Notes under the pieces: model-generated
Databases searched by the model: none
The model's input: only the letters and a program-made list of their open reading frames with translations
Told to the model about the DNA's origin: nothing
Made by a program: the position numbers and the translations under genes
Assembly (NCBI GenBank): GCA_902781705.1
Contig: CACZKE010000027.1
Span: forward strand, 1-39,331
Direction: 5' to 3'
DNA from: an uncultured Bacteroidia bacterium
GTDB lineage: Bacteria > Bacteroidota > Bacteroidia > Bacteroidales > UBA932
DNA length: 39,331 nt
In this document: positions 6,863 to 15,000 of the stretch, piece after piece
How positions within the stretch are numbered: position 1 is the first letter of the stretch
How the letters are laid out: the number at the start of each line of letters is the position of its first letter

Positions 6863-8578
6863 CTAGGACCGATCCCTTGCCCAACGCTGCGGTAAGTCGG
6901 TCCGGAAGGCCTGCAGCGAACGGATGGTTTTCGCGAGGTTGATCATGTGGTCGGCGATACGCTCGGCGTTGGAAGAGAGTTCCAGGTACTGGGCGCCGAC
7001 GGAAGGGGTGCAGATGCCCTTTTCCATCCGCTCCACATGCCCTTCTTCCATTCTCCGGGTGTAATCGTCGATCTGTTCCTCGATGGCATTGGCCCTTTCC
7101 AGGGCTTCGAGATCCTCGTTCGTATAGGCCTCCAGGGCCGATTTATACAGCCGGTGCAGCAATTCCTTCAACTGGCTGATCTCATACTTTGCATCGTCCG
7201 AGAACTGCTGGGCGGATTCGGACAGGGCTACGGCGTATTCCACGATGTTCTCCGCATAGTCGCCGATCCGTTCCAGGTCGCGGACACTCCGGTATGTGCT
7301 GGACAGATACGTCCGGTCTTTTTCGCCCAATCCGCTCTTGCCGCTCAGTTTCACGACAAAGGCGATGAGTTCCCGGTTGATGAAATTCAGCTGCCGCTCG
7401 TCCCGTTCGAAGAGGTTTTTCTCGGAGAAATCCAGCTGCGTGGCCATCTCCAGGCCGCGGTCCACATTCTGCAGGGCGATTTCGGCCATCTGGAGGATTT
7501 CCCGCTTGACCTGCGAAACCGCCACAGGCGGCGTACGGAGCATGTTGTCATCCACATAACGCAGGGTGAACTCTTCGTCGTGCGCCAACGGCTTCTCGGG
7601 GATCAGCCGCTTGACCAGGGCTACCAGCGCGCCGGTCAGGGGCAGCATGATGAGAACGGTCACCGTATTGAAGAACGTATGGAACATGGCCAGCTGGACT
7701 TGCGGGGCCGACGGGAACAGTTTTTCGAAGAGTCCCCCGAAGGAAACGTCGAACCAGCCGAGCATCCAGGCGACCAGCATGAAGAGCACGACACCCGTGC
7801 AGTTGAACAGCAGGTGGATGAGGGCCGTCCGCTTGGCATTGGTACCGCTGGTGGCACCGGCGATGACCGCCACGACGCAGGAACCGATATTGGAACCCAT
7901 GGTCAGGAAAATACCCTGGTCGATGCCGATGAGCCCCGTGACGACCATCGCAAGGGCGATGGAAGTCATGACCGAGGAACTCTGGATGATGGCCGTGAAC
8001 ACGGTGCCGAGCAGCACCAGCAGGATCGGATTGCCGATGCCCGCGAGGAAGGTCTTCACCCCTTCCAGCGCCGCGAACGCTTCCATGGAACCGCTCATGA
8101 GTTCCAAACCTACGAACAGCAGACCGAATCCGGCCAGGATGCCGCCGACGGTCTTGTAGGTGCTCCGCTTGGCAAACAGGCTGATGAAGGCTCCGAGGCC
8201 CGCAAAAGCGGAGAAGATGACACTGGTGGAGACCGAATTCCCGCCGAACATACCCAGGGCGACGATCTGGGCCGTCACCGTGGTACCGATGTTGGCGCCG
8301 TAGATGATCGTAGCCGCCTGCATCAGGGAGATGATGCCGGCGTTGACGAAACCGATAGTCATCACCGTCGTCGCACCCGAACTCTGGATGGCCGCCGTTC
8401 CCAATGCGCCGATCCCGACGCCGAGCAGTTTGTTGTCAGAAGCCTTGGAAAACAGTTTTTTCAGTTTTTCGGAGCTCGCAGCCTCGAGATTCGAGCTCAT
8501 CATCTGACACGCGATCAGGAATACACCGATTCCGGCGAGCAGCGTCAGCAAGGAAGTGAGAATCGCAGTTAGGTCCAT
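6863..8578 (-). CDS. Na/Pi cotransporter family protein with PhoU domain
   Basis: 571-aa inner-membrane protein. The membrane half (1-320) contains two inverted Na/Pi-cotransporter repeats with the signatures QSSGATT (from 65) and QSSSVMTS (from 199). The cytoplasmic C-terminal half (about 345-560) is a PhoU-like helical bundle (RDLERIGDYAENI, SNAERIADHMINLA), as in the YjbB/NptA group. It probably moves phosphate using sodium, with the PhoU part regulating flux (family knowledge). It is downstream of the metal-uptake genes on the same strand (50-bp gap). I saw no clear -7 box in the gap, so it may be the last gene of that operon. Confidence 0.9.
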   Translation of the reverse strand: MDLTAILTSLLTLLAGIGVFLIACQMMSSNLEAASSEKLKKLFSKASDNKLLGVGIGALGTAAIQSSGATTVMTIGFVNAGIISLMQAATIIYGANIGTTVTAQIVALGMFGGNSVSTSVIFSAFAGLGAFISLFAKRSTYKTVGGILAGFGLLFVGLELMSGSMEAFAALEGVKTFLAGIGNPILLVLLGTVFTAIIQSSSVMTSIALAMVVTGLIGIDQGIFLTMGSNIGSCVVAVIAGATSGTNAKRTALIHLLFNCTGVVLFMLVAWMLGWFDVSFGGLFEKLFPSAPQVQLAMFHTFFNTVTVLIMLPLTGALVALVKRLIPEKPLAHDEEFTLRYVDDNMLRTPPVAVSQVKREILQMAEIALQNVDRGLEMATQLDFSEKNLFERDERQLNFINRELIAFVVKLSGKSGLGEKDRTYLSSTYRSVRDLERIGDYAENIVEYAVALSESAQQFSDDAKYEISQLKELLHRLYKSALEAYTNEDLEALERANAIEEQIDDYTRRMEEGHVERMEKGICTPSVGAQYLELSSNAERIADHMINLAKTIRSLQAFRTDLPQRWARDRS

Positions 8579-8628
8579 AAGTCGTATATTGCCCCGGATT
8601 CATGCAAATACCGTTCCTCAAAAGCGGA

Positions 8629-9114
8629 TTATTGTATGTGGATCGCAACGGACCTGAGTTGCTGCCAGCCGGATGCGTCAGTCACCCGGATCATGAAATG
8701 ATACTCGCCCGGATCGATATCCTCCGGAATGGGGATCTTGATGTCGGCCTCATAGAAAGCAGTGCCCGCGGGAATCGCGTAATCCTTGTTGAAAACCCAC
8801 GGATTCACGGGTTCTCCGTGATCGTGTCCGTCCTCCTCAGGGCATTCTTCCGCTTCGGTGCTATGGGTGTGATGGTCGTGATTGCTGTGGATCTCGATAT
8901 TGAAAGACCCCAGTTCGTCGTTGTCGGAGAAAGCCCAGGCAAAGGGAAGGACGCTGCCGACATGGAATTCCTGGCAGTTCAGCGGAGAGGTATAATCCCC
9001 TACGGCGATGATTTCCGGCGGGGTCATGTCCTTTTCCTTGGTTTTGCCGCAGCATACCAGAAGAAGGGTGAAAGCGGCGAGGGCAGCAGCAGGGATGATT
9101 ATGTTCGTTTTCAT
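8629..9114 (-). CDS. DUF4625 lipoprotein with histidine-rich insert
   Basis: 161-aa predicted lipoprotein: signal peptide with tandem cysteines at 21-22 (LLLVCCGK), followed by the DUF4625 pattern (TPPEIIAVGDYTSP, HVGSVLPFAWAFSDNDELGSFNIEIHSN, and a closing strand VTDASGWQQLRSVAIHI). Residues 76-102 hold HSNHDHHTH and then CPEEDGHDHG, a dense potential metal-binding loop. The gene lies 12 bp downstream of a TonB-dependent receptor, the usual neighbourhood of this family. A surface or periplasmic metal-capture role, zinc most likely, is inferred from composition and context; no biochemical function of DUF4625 is known to me. Confidence 0.8.
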   Translation of the reverse strand: MKTNIIIPAAALAAFTLLLVCCGKTKEKDMTPPEIIAVGDYTSPLNCQEFHVGSVLPFAWAFSDNDELGSFNIEIHSNHDHHTHSTEAEECPEEDGHDHGEPVNPWVFNKDYAIPAGTAFYEADIKIPIPEDIDPGEYHFMIRVTDASGWQQLRSVAIHIQ

Positions 9115-9126
9115 GATGTTTAATCT

Positions 9127-11205
9127 TTAAAAATCGAGTCCCAGCATGAGCGAGGCGTTGATGCCGGGCTCCGGGACACCGATGAGCCGGTAATAATTCG
9201 TATGGTCGTAATAGCGCCGGTTCAGGAGGTTTTCCACCTGCAAACCGGTCTTGACGAGAGTCTTCCCGAGGCGGAAGTTTTTTCCGGCGGAGAGATTGAG
9301 GGTGTACCAGCCGTCGGTAGGCTTCTCGGGCGGGACGATTTCATTCTGAGCTCCGGCTATACGGACGTCCAGTTTGACGAAACCGTCTTCCAGGAAGGAA
9401 TACTTCGCGCTGACATCAGCCTTCCAGGGCGGGCAGAAAGGCAGGGTATAGCCCTTCTTGGCACCGGACATCTGGCGGGCATAGAGGTACTCCCCTTTCG
9501 CTTCCAGTTCCCAGTGACTGGTCAGGGTCCATACGGCCTGCGCCTCGAAACCGGTCCGGAGCACCTGGGCCTGGGTGTACGTATACATCTGAAGCCCCTC
9601 GTAATAGTTGGAGCCGGGGTTCAGGTAGATGTAGTTCGGGAACCAGTTGAAATAGGGATCCAGCCGCAGGGTCAGGCGTTCCCCGATCCAGTTGATGCCG
9701 ACATCCAGTTGGTACGACTGTTCGGGATCCAGGTCCGGCGAACCTTTTTCGTAGCGGAAGATATGGTAGTTCACGCCGTCCGCCCCCAGTTCCTTGGGGA
9801 TGGGAACGCGGAAACTCTTGCCCACATTGGCCTTGAGCACCCAGCGGCCCGGACTCCAGGCGGCTCCGGCGGACCAGGTGAAACTGTCGAAGTGTCGCAG
9901 GATGTCCCCGGAACGTTCCTTGTAAACAGGCGTACCGCTTTCGTCCGGCGTCGTGAACCAGTCCGTATAACTGTGGATGGACGTGTAAACATGATCGTAG
10001 CGGATACCGGCATTCACGTTCAGGTCCTCCGAGAACGTGTGCCGGTCGATGACGAAAACACCGCCGGACAGCGTTTCGAAGTCCGGAATGATGAAGCCCC
10101 AGCCGTCCCGGCGGTTATGTTGGAATTCGGCATCGGCACCCACCTGTAACTGATTCCGGGGCGAGAAATCCACTTTCCCGCCGAATTTGCCGGTGAGGGT
10201 ATGTTTCTGGAAATCCCGTTCCAGGTCATCCGGAGGAATGGGCATGTAACCGTGCGAGACGGGTTCGGAGCGTTCCTGCCGGTGGTTCCACTGCCAGGCC
10301 AGGTCCCCGTCCAGGGAATAACCGGTCCCATGGTAATGGGAATGGTTGTGGACGGTGAGGTGGTTCACGCTCTGCCAGGGCAGGTCGATATCTCTCCGGG
10401 AGGCGTCGTAATCGATATCCGAGAGACGGACTTCCAGGCCGTGTGCATTGGCAAAGAAACCGCTTTTCGCCCAGGTGTCCGACACCTTGAAGTCGTTCCG
10501 GAAATGCTCGCCGACATACCCCAGGGTCAAGGCGGCGTCGGCTTCCCGACCGGCCGTATTGCGCAGCGTACCGTTCTTCAGGGGAATCCGATAGGAATAG
10601 TACTCGATCTCGTCCGTCAGGACCTTGTAATCGGCATAATCCGTCCCTGTCAGGTGCAGACGCCAATAGAAGTGGTCCTTCCTCCCCTGCAGCCGGGTCG
10701 ATATCCCCGCCGACAGGTTGTTGCTGCGTCCGAAGAGATTCACACGTCCCTCGAACGGTTCCACAGGCAGGTAATTGGTATAGATGCCCAGGACCCCGCC
10801 GATGGCGTCGGAACCATACATCAGCGCACCGGGGCCTTTGACGACCTCGATCCGGTCCACGGAGAACTGGTCGATTTCCAGTCCGTGGTCGTCTCCCCAC
10901 TGCTGCCCCTCGTGTTTGATCCCGTCCACTGCGACGGCGATCCGGTTGAATCCCAGCCCGCGGATAGCGGGTTTGGACTGTCCGGAGCCGATGGAGCGGG
11001 CCTGCACGCCGGGGATGGCGCTCAGACTTTGCATGAGGGTTCCGGAGAAATTGTTCTCGATATAGTTCCGGCCTACTTCCACGCTGCCCAGGGTCAGGTG
11101 CATGAGTTCCTGCCGCTGCGACTCTCCATAGATGGTCGCGGGGCCCAGTACCTCGGTGGTGTCCTGTACCTGCAGCATGAAAGCAGCCAGGATGGTTGCA
11201 ATCAT
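9127..11205 (-). CDS. TonB-dependent outer-membrane receptor, probable metal uptake
   Basis: 692 aa. A short signal region leads into a plug domain (about 30-160: LMQSLSAIPGVQARSIG, KPAIRGLGFNRIAVAVDGI, DRIEVVKGPGALMYGSDAIGG) and a 22-strand-type barrel ending in LMLGLDF with a terminal phenylalanine. There is no N-terminal carboxypeptidase-like extension of SusC type. Extracellular-loop-like segments contain histidine clusters (VHNHSHYHGTG), and HEGQQWGDDHG in the plug resembles ZnuD-type receptors. With the His-rich neighbours this favours uptake of zinc or another divalent metal; heme or siderophore uptake is the alternative. The start ATG 11205 is 33 bp after the stop of the small His/Cys protein, in the same operon. 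Confidence 0.85.
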   Translation of the reverse strand: MIATILAAFMLQVQDTTEVLGPATIYGESQRQELMHLTLGSVEVGRNYIENNFSGTLMQSLSAIPGVQARSIGSGQSKPAIRGLGFNRIAVAVDGIKHEGQQWGDDHGLEIDQFSVDRIEVVKGPGALMYGSDAIGGVLGIYTNYLPVEPFEGRVNLFGRSNNLSAGISTRLQGRKDHFYWRLHLTGTDYADYKVLTDEIEYYSYRIPLKNGTLRNTAGREADAALTLGYVGEHFRNDFKVSDTWAKSGFFANAHGLEVRLSDIDYDASRRDIDLPWQSVNHLTVHNHSHYHGTGYSLDGDLAWQWNHRQERSEPVSHGYMPIPPDDLERDFQKHTLTGKFGGKVDFSPRNQLQVGADAEFQHNRRDGWGFIIPDFETLSGGVFVIDRHTFSEDLNVNAGIRYDHVYTSIHSYTDWFTTPDESGTPVYKERSGDILRHFDSFTWSAGAAWSPGRWVLKANVGKSFRVPIPKELGADGVNYHIFRYEKGSPDLDPEQSYQLDVGINWIGERLTLRLDPYFNWFPNYIYLNPGSNYYEGLQMYTYTQAQVLRTGFEAQAVWTLTSHWELEAKGEYLYARQMSGAKKGYTLPFCPPWKADVSAKYSFLEDGFVKLDVRIAGAQNEIVPPEKPTDGWYTLNLSAGKNFRLGKTLVKTGLQVENLLNRRYYDHTNYYRLIGVPEPGINASLMLGLDF

Positions 11206-11238
11206 GTTTTCCTGTTTAAAATGTTTTCTGAAAGGGTC

Positions 11239-11589
11239 TTACCGGGCAGAAAACACAGGCGGGGCGCGGGTCTGGCCCAACCGGACGACAGCAGCGACGA
11301 ACGGCCGGCTCAGAAAACTGTACAGGAAATCGAAACGATGGGCCGCAGGCAGGATGACGGCGGCCAGGGAAATGACGAAGGGAAGTCCCAGGAAATGGCA
11401 CAGGAGACAGTCGGACAGTCCTCCGTCATAGGCGCGGACATGGCCGGCATGCGGAAGATGGTGGACACATTCGGTGCATTCCGCCGATATCTCGATGGTT
11501 TCCTGGTGCGTATGGAGGATCGACGCAAAGAAGGCCGGCAGGAAGACTGCCAGCAAGATCAGGGAAAGGATGCGCCTTCTTTTCTCCAT
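11239..11589 (-). CDS. Small membrane protein with His/Cys metal-binding motifs
   Basis: 116 aa. An N-terminal hydrophobic helix (about 7-25) is followed by HTHQ, C38-x-x-C41-V-HH and HAGH (to 50), then CLLCH (61-65), and a second hydrophobic helix (about 66-83). Such spacing suggests a periplasmic metal site. Small proteins of this type often precede TonB metal receptors in Bacteroidetes; I do not know a characterised member. ATG 11589 was preferred to 11637 because the predicted promoter (-7 box 11598-11605) lies between them. That leaves only about 4 nt of leader. It is the first gene of the likely operon 11239-9127-8629(-6863). Confidence 0.72.
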   Translation of the reverse strand: MEKRRRILSLILLAVFLPAFFASILHTHQETIEISAECTECVHHLPHAGHVRAYDGGLSDCLLCHFLGLPFVISLAAVILPAAHRFDFLYSFLSRPFVAAVVRLGQTRAPPVFSAR

Positions 11590-11597
11590 AACCGGTA

Positions 11598-11627
11598 CAA
11601 AGATAACGTTTTTCCGGCAAATACAAA
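11598..11627 (-). promoter_or_regulatory. Promoter of the metal-uptake operon
   Basis: Minus strand TTTG (11624-11627), 18 nt, TATCTTTG (11598-11605), close to the ideal Bacteroidetes promoter. The box ends 8 nt before ATG 11589, so the mRNA is predicted to be nearly leaderless. The -33 box coincides with the T-run of the upstream gene's terminator. Confidence 0.65.
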
Positions 11628-11655
11628 AAGCCGCCACGGAAAACCGTGACGGCTT
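11624..11655 (-). terminator. Rho-independent terminator of the 11676-12773 gene
   Basis: A 12-bp stem with one mismatch (AAGCCG-x-CACGG / CCGTG-x-CGGCTT) and an AAAA/TTTT loop, at 11628-11655, followed on the minus strand by TTTTT. It lies 20 bp past the stop codon. Confidence 0.85.
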
Positions 11656-11675
11656 ACAGTCAGAAAGACAAGGGA

Positions 11676-12773
11676 TTAGGAAAGGTCGGCGCGGGCCATC
11701 GCATCCTTGTAGTACTGCTGGTCCACGAAGACATCCTCCTTGTACGGGTTGATGTGACGCTTCTTGGCCTGGTAGCAGATGTAGCCGAGGGCGACGGCGT
11801 TCGTGATGAGCGCAAGGGCGCTGATGACGAACATCATCGTAGGATTGGCCGCCACAAGAGACGGATCCACGGTCGTTCCGACGGTCGCAGCCTCGCCGCC
11901 GGCCACCTCATAGAGTTTGCTGATCGTGTCGACACCTTCCGGATACAGGACGGGCAGCGTAGCCCAGGAGAACCACTGCTGGCCGTTCTTGAAGGTTTCC
12001 TGGAAGAGCGGGAACACCTGGGCGAACATGCACCAGATGGCAAGGGTGTTGGCGCGGTTCTGGATCCAGCCGCCACGGTTCCAAAGGAGGGCCGCCACGG
12101 TCGGGGCGAGAAGCAGGGCGATACCGCAGTACCAACTGTGCGTAGGCAGGCAGTTGTAAGTGTAGGCGAAGTTCCAGATGTCATAGACCAGGATGTAGAC
12201 CCAGGTCATGTCGGCCCAGATCATGTCCTTCTTGTCCTTGGAAGGATACACGTTCCACCAGGCGGTCATGCAGAAGATGTTCAGCAGACCGGCCACGCCG
12301 TTCATCACATTGTGCCAGCCGCCGTACTGCCAGACACCCTCGGAAGTAAGCCACCACTTGTTCCAGCCCATGACGGCGGATTCGAAGTCGGAGACGCAGG
12401 CGATGAGGATGTTGATGGCGACGATGATGAACGGGAAAGGTTTGAACCAGTGCTTGGCACCGATGCCCCACTTGTACTTGATCATCATGAAGCCGATGCA
12501 CCCGGCCGTAGCCGCATACAGTTTGGCATAGTGGAACCAGCCCTGCATGTAGATGTGGGTCTGGTTGTTCAGGGCCCAGTCGGCACCGGTGCGGACACCG
12601 ATGGCGATGGCCAGGAAATAGATCGTAAGCGCCACGGGGACGACCAGGAAGGTGATGATGCCGCCGGCCTTGGTCCTGCGGGCGAATTCGTTGAGGAGAA
12701 TGAGACCGAGAAGGACCACGATCAGCATTCCCCACTGGGCAAGCGCATTTGCGCCATAAACTTGGAAGAACAT
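11676..12773 (-). CDS. Multi-pass membrane protein, probably DUF5692 family
   Basis: 365-aa integral membrane protein with about eight to ten hydrophobic segments, the first at about 15-28 (WGMLIVVLLGLILL) and the last at about 315-340. It is rich in tryptophan and asparagine (KWWLTSEGVWQYGGWHNVMNG, DIWNFAYTYNCLPTHSWYCG). The C-terminal soluble tail is NPYKEDVFVDQQYYKDAM. The overall pattern fits what I recall of DUF5692; that assignment is from memory and needs a profile search. No transport or enzyme motif is visible. It is monocistronic, with a strong terminator downstream and a leader containing an imperfect palindrome (12805-12818). Confidence 0.6.
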   Translation of the reverse strand: MFFQVYGANALAQWGMLIVVLLGLILLNEFARRTKAGGIITFLVVPVALTIYFLAIAIGVRTGADWALNNQTHIYMQGWFHYAKLYAATAGCIGFMMIKYKWGIGAKHWFKPFPFIIVAINILIACVSDFESAVMGWNKWWLTSEGVWQYGGWHNVMNGVAGLLNIFCMTAWWNVYPSKDKKDMIWADMTWVYILVYDIWNFAYTYNCLPTHSWYCGIALLLAPTVAALLWNRGGWIQNRANTLAIWCMFAQVFPLFQETFKNGQQWFSWATLPVLYPEGVDTISKLYEVAGGEAATVGTTVDPSLVAANPTMMFVISALALITNAVALGYICYQAKKRHINPYKEDVFVDQQYYKDAMARADLS

Positions 12774-12804
12774 AGAGTTAAGTTATTGATAAAGTATTTT
12801 AGTG

Positions 12805-12818
12805 CCTGTCCGGTCAGG
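12805..12818. repeat. Near-palindrome CCTGtCCGGtCAGG in the leader of the 12773 gene
   Basis: CCTG-T-CCGG-T-CAGG is symmetric apart from the two T positions. It lies 32 nt upstream of ATG 12773. It could be an operator or RNA hairpin; no other copy was noticed. Confidence 0.3.
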
Positions 12819-12892
12819 ATGTTTTATAGTGCTAAAGTAATGCAATTTCGCCAAATAAACAAATGCAGGCGGCCCCGACGCGGCTTTCCGCC

Positions 12893-12923
12893 TTGGAATT
12901 ACCGGGGAACTTTCGTACATTTG
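12893..12923 (+). promoter_or_regulatory. Promoter of the sulfatase-family gene
   Basis: TTG (12893-12895), 20 nt, TACATTTG (12916-12923). It lies 14 nt before ATG 12938 and excludes the upstream in-frame ATG at 12863 as start. Confidence 0.6.
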
Positions 12924-12937
12924 CCGCCCTTTTCCAA

Positions 12938-14911
12938 ATGGCGCATCGTATGACCCGTTCAACGACATACACCTTCAAGGAACTCCTCCAGCCTCTGCTT
13001 TCCGTCCTGCGGAACCTGGCGATGCTGCTGGTCATCTATACCCTTTGCCGTCTGGTGTATTTCTCCCTGAACCGGACGTCATTTCCCGGTGTGGACGGCG
13101 CTTTGCTGCTGCGGATGATGCGGGGCGGCCTCCGGTTCGACATTGCGGCCCTGATGTTCACGAACGTCGTGTACATGCTCCTGGCGCTGCTCCCCTTCCG
13201 GATCCGGAGTACGAAAGGATGGCTGGCCGCCACAAAAGTCGCCTTCGTCGTTCCCAACTTCATCGCCTTCGCCATCGACCTCATGGACGCCGTCTATTTC
13301 CCTTACTCCAACCGGAGGACGACCTGCACGGTGTTCAAGGAATTCGGCGGGGACAGCAACCTCGCAGGCATTTTCCTCCATGAAGCGTTGGCACACTGGT
13401 ACCTGGTCCTGCTGGGAGCGCTGATCCTCTTCATGCTCATCCGTTTCTATGCGGCACCGTATTCCCGGAGAGTAAGTGCTTATGGTTGGAAGGGTTACCT
13501 GTCCCATACCGCCATTTTCGCCGCCGTGCTCTATCCCATCGTGGGCGGGATGCGGGGCGGATTCGGCGGGGATGTCCGGCCCATCGCCCTGAACGACGCC
13601 AAACTTTACTGTACGGAGCCCCTGCAGACGGCGGTGGTCCTGAACACCGCCTTTAGCATGTTCAAGACCGTGGAAGCCAAAGAGTTCCCCCGCCCGGAGT
13701 GGTTCGCGACGGAAGCGGAAGCCCGGGCCGTATTCGATCCCGTTCACACGCCCGGTCCGGATGCCGGATTCCAGCCCAGGAACGTCGTCGTCATCGTCCT
13801 GGAAAGTTTTTCCGCGGCCTACAGTTCCTTCCTGACCGAGTGGCAGGGGGATCCGCATGAGGGGTATATGCCGTTCCTGGACTCGCTGATGCAGGAATCA
13901 CTTGTCTTTCGCCACTCCTTCGCCCACGACAAGATCTCCATCTCCGCCCTCCCGGCCGTGATGACCGGTATCCCAATGGTCATCGAGCCCTATTTCCTGA
14001 CCCCGTACGCCAATGACCGCCTGCGGGGACTGGCCACCGAACTAGTTGAGAACGAGGGCTATAGCAGTGCCTTCTACCATGGGGCGCAACGGCAGTCGCT
14101 GGGCCTCGCCGGCTTTGCCGAGTCCGTGGGCTTCCGGGAGCAGTTCAGCCGGGAATCCTACGGCAACGAAGCCGATTATGACGGAACCTGGGGCATCTGG
14201 GACGAGCCCTTCTTCCGATATTTCAAGGAAGGGCTGGACAGCATGGAAGAGCCGTTCATCGGCTCCATCTTCTCACTGACCTCCCACCATCCCTACCATG
14301 TTCCCCCGCAGTATGAAAGCATCCTTCCGGACGGCCGCATCCCCATGCACAAGTGCGTCGCCTATACGGACCATGTCCTCCGGGAATTCTTCGACAGTTG
14401 CAGCCGGGAACCCTGGTACCGGAACACGCTCTTCGTCATCACCGGCGACCACACCAACCGGATCGACATTCCTTCCTACAACGGTCCCGTGGGCGGGAAT
14501 CTCATTCCCATCATCTTCTACACGCCGGACGGTTCCCTGAAGGGGATGCGGAACGGCGTCGCCCAGCAGACAGACATCCAGGCCACCGTCCTCAGTTACC
14601 TGGGATACGGCCATCCCCATGTGAGTTTCGGCGTGGACCTGCTCACCACGCCGGACGAGGAGACCTTCGCCTTCTATCAGCGGGGAGACATCTATCAGTT
14701 CGTACAGGACGGGTATCTCCTCTGCTTCGACGGGGAAAATTCCGTCGGCCTGTACCGCTTTGCGGAGGACATGCTCCTCGAGAACAACCTGCTGGAAGAC
14801 GGGGATCCGGAGACGGCGGAAAGGGCTTCCCGGATGGAGACCCGGCTCAAGGCCTACCTCCAGCAACTCCTCACCCGCATCGTCGACAACCGCCTGACGC
14901 CGGAATCCTGA
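12938..14911 (+). CDS. LTA synthase-like sulfatase-fold membrane transferase
   Basis: 657 aa. The N-terminal half has about five transmembrane helices (roughly residues 25-215). The C-terminal half (about 270-600) is an alkaline-phosphatase/sulfatase-fold domain facing the periplasm: VVVIVLESFSA with a metal-binding Glu, the nucleophile region FAHDKISISALPAVMTGIP, SLTSHHPYHVP, and the metal site VITGDHTNR. Family members transfer phosphoglycerol or similar groups from phospholipids to surface glycans. In this subgroup a serine (KISIS region) would take the place of the LtaS threonine (inference). True LTA is not expected in a Gram-negative, so decoration of an outer-membrane glycan is more likely. 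The start is set by the promoter at 12893-12923; ATG 12950 is an alternative. Confidence 0.85.
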   Translation: MAHRMTRSTTYTFKELLQPLLSVLRNLAMLLVIYTLCRLVYFSLNRTSFPGVDGALLLRMMRGGLRFDIAALMFTNVVYMLLALLPFRIRSTKGWLAATKVAFVVPNFIAFAIDLMDAVYFPYSNRRTTCTVFKEFGGDSNLAGIFLHEALAHWYLVLLGALILFMLIRFYAAPYSRRVSAYGWKGYLSHTAIFAAVLYPIVGGMRGGFGGDVRPIALNDAKLYCTEPLQTAVVLNTAFSMFKTVEAKEFPRPEWFATEAEARAVFDPVHTPGPDAGFQPRNVVVIVLESFSAAYSSFLTEWQGDPHEGYMPFLDSLMQESLVFRHSFAHDKISISALPAVMTGIPMVIEPYFLTPYANDRLRGLATELVENEGYSSAFYHGAQRQSLGLAGFAESVGFREQFSRESYGNEADYDGTWGIWDEPFFRYFKEGLDSMEEPFIGSIFSLTSHHPYHVPPQYESILPDGRIPMHKCVAYTDHVLREFFDSCSREPWYRNTLFVITGDHTNRIDIPSYNGPVGGNLIPIIFYTPDGSLKGMRNGVAQQTDIQATVLSYLGYGHPHVSFGVDLLTTPDEETFAFYQRGDIYQFVQDGYLLCFDGENSVGLYRFAEDMLLENNLLEDGDPETAERASRMETRLKAYLQQLLTRIVDNRLTPES

Positions 14912-14942
14912 TGAAAAAATGCGGGCCGTACTCCATTTAAAA

Positions 14943-14973
14943 TTGGATTATCCCGCAAAAATGCCTACTTTTG
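14943..14973 (+). promoter_or_regulatory. Promoter of the DUF1846 gene
   Basis: TTG (14943-14945), 20 nt, TACTTTTG (14966-14973), 27 nt before ATG 15001. It lies inside an imperfect inverted repeat (TGCGGG...CCCGCA, about 14920-14956) whose role is unclear. Confidence 0.6.
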
Positions 14974-15000
14974 TGCCCCGTATTCAGCAAAACACATCTT

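Noticed and set aside
6947-8572. 541-codon plus-strand open frame opposite the Na/Pi transporter
   Set aside because: Antisense shadow of a well-supported gene; His/Asp/Gly/Gln-rich composition typical of GC-rich complement frames.
10201-12953. Long plus-strand frames (482 and 435 codons) opposite the TonB receptor and the DUF5692-like gene
   Set aside because: Shadows of strong minus-strand genes, with no domains and anomalous composition.
14920-14956. Inverted repeat TGCGGG...CCCGCA after the sulfatase gene
   Set aside because: No T-run on the plus strand and it contains the DUF1846 promoter; not called a terminator.
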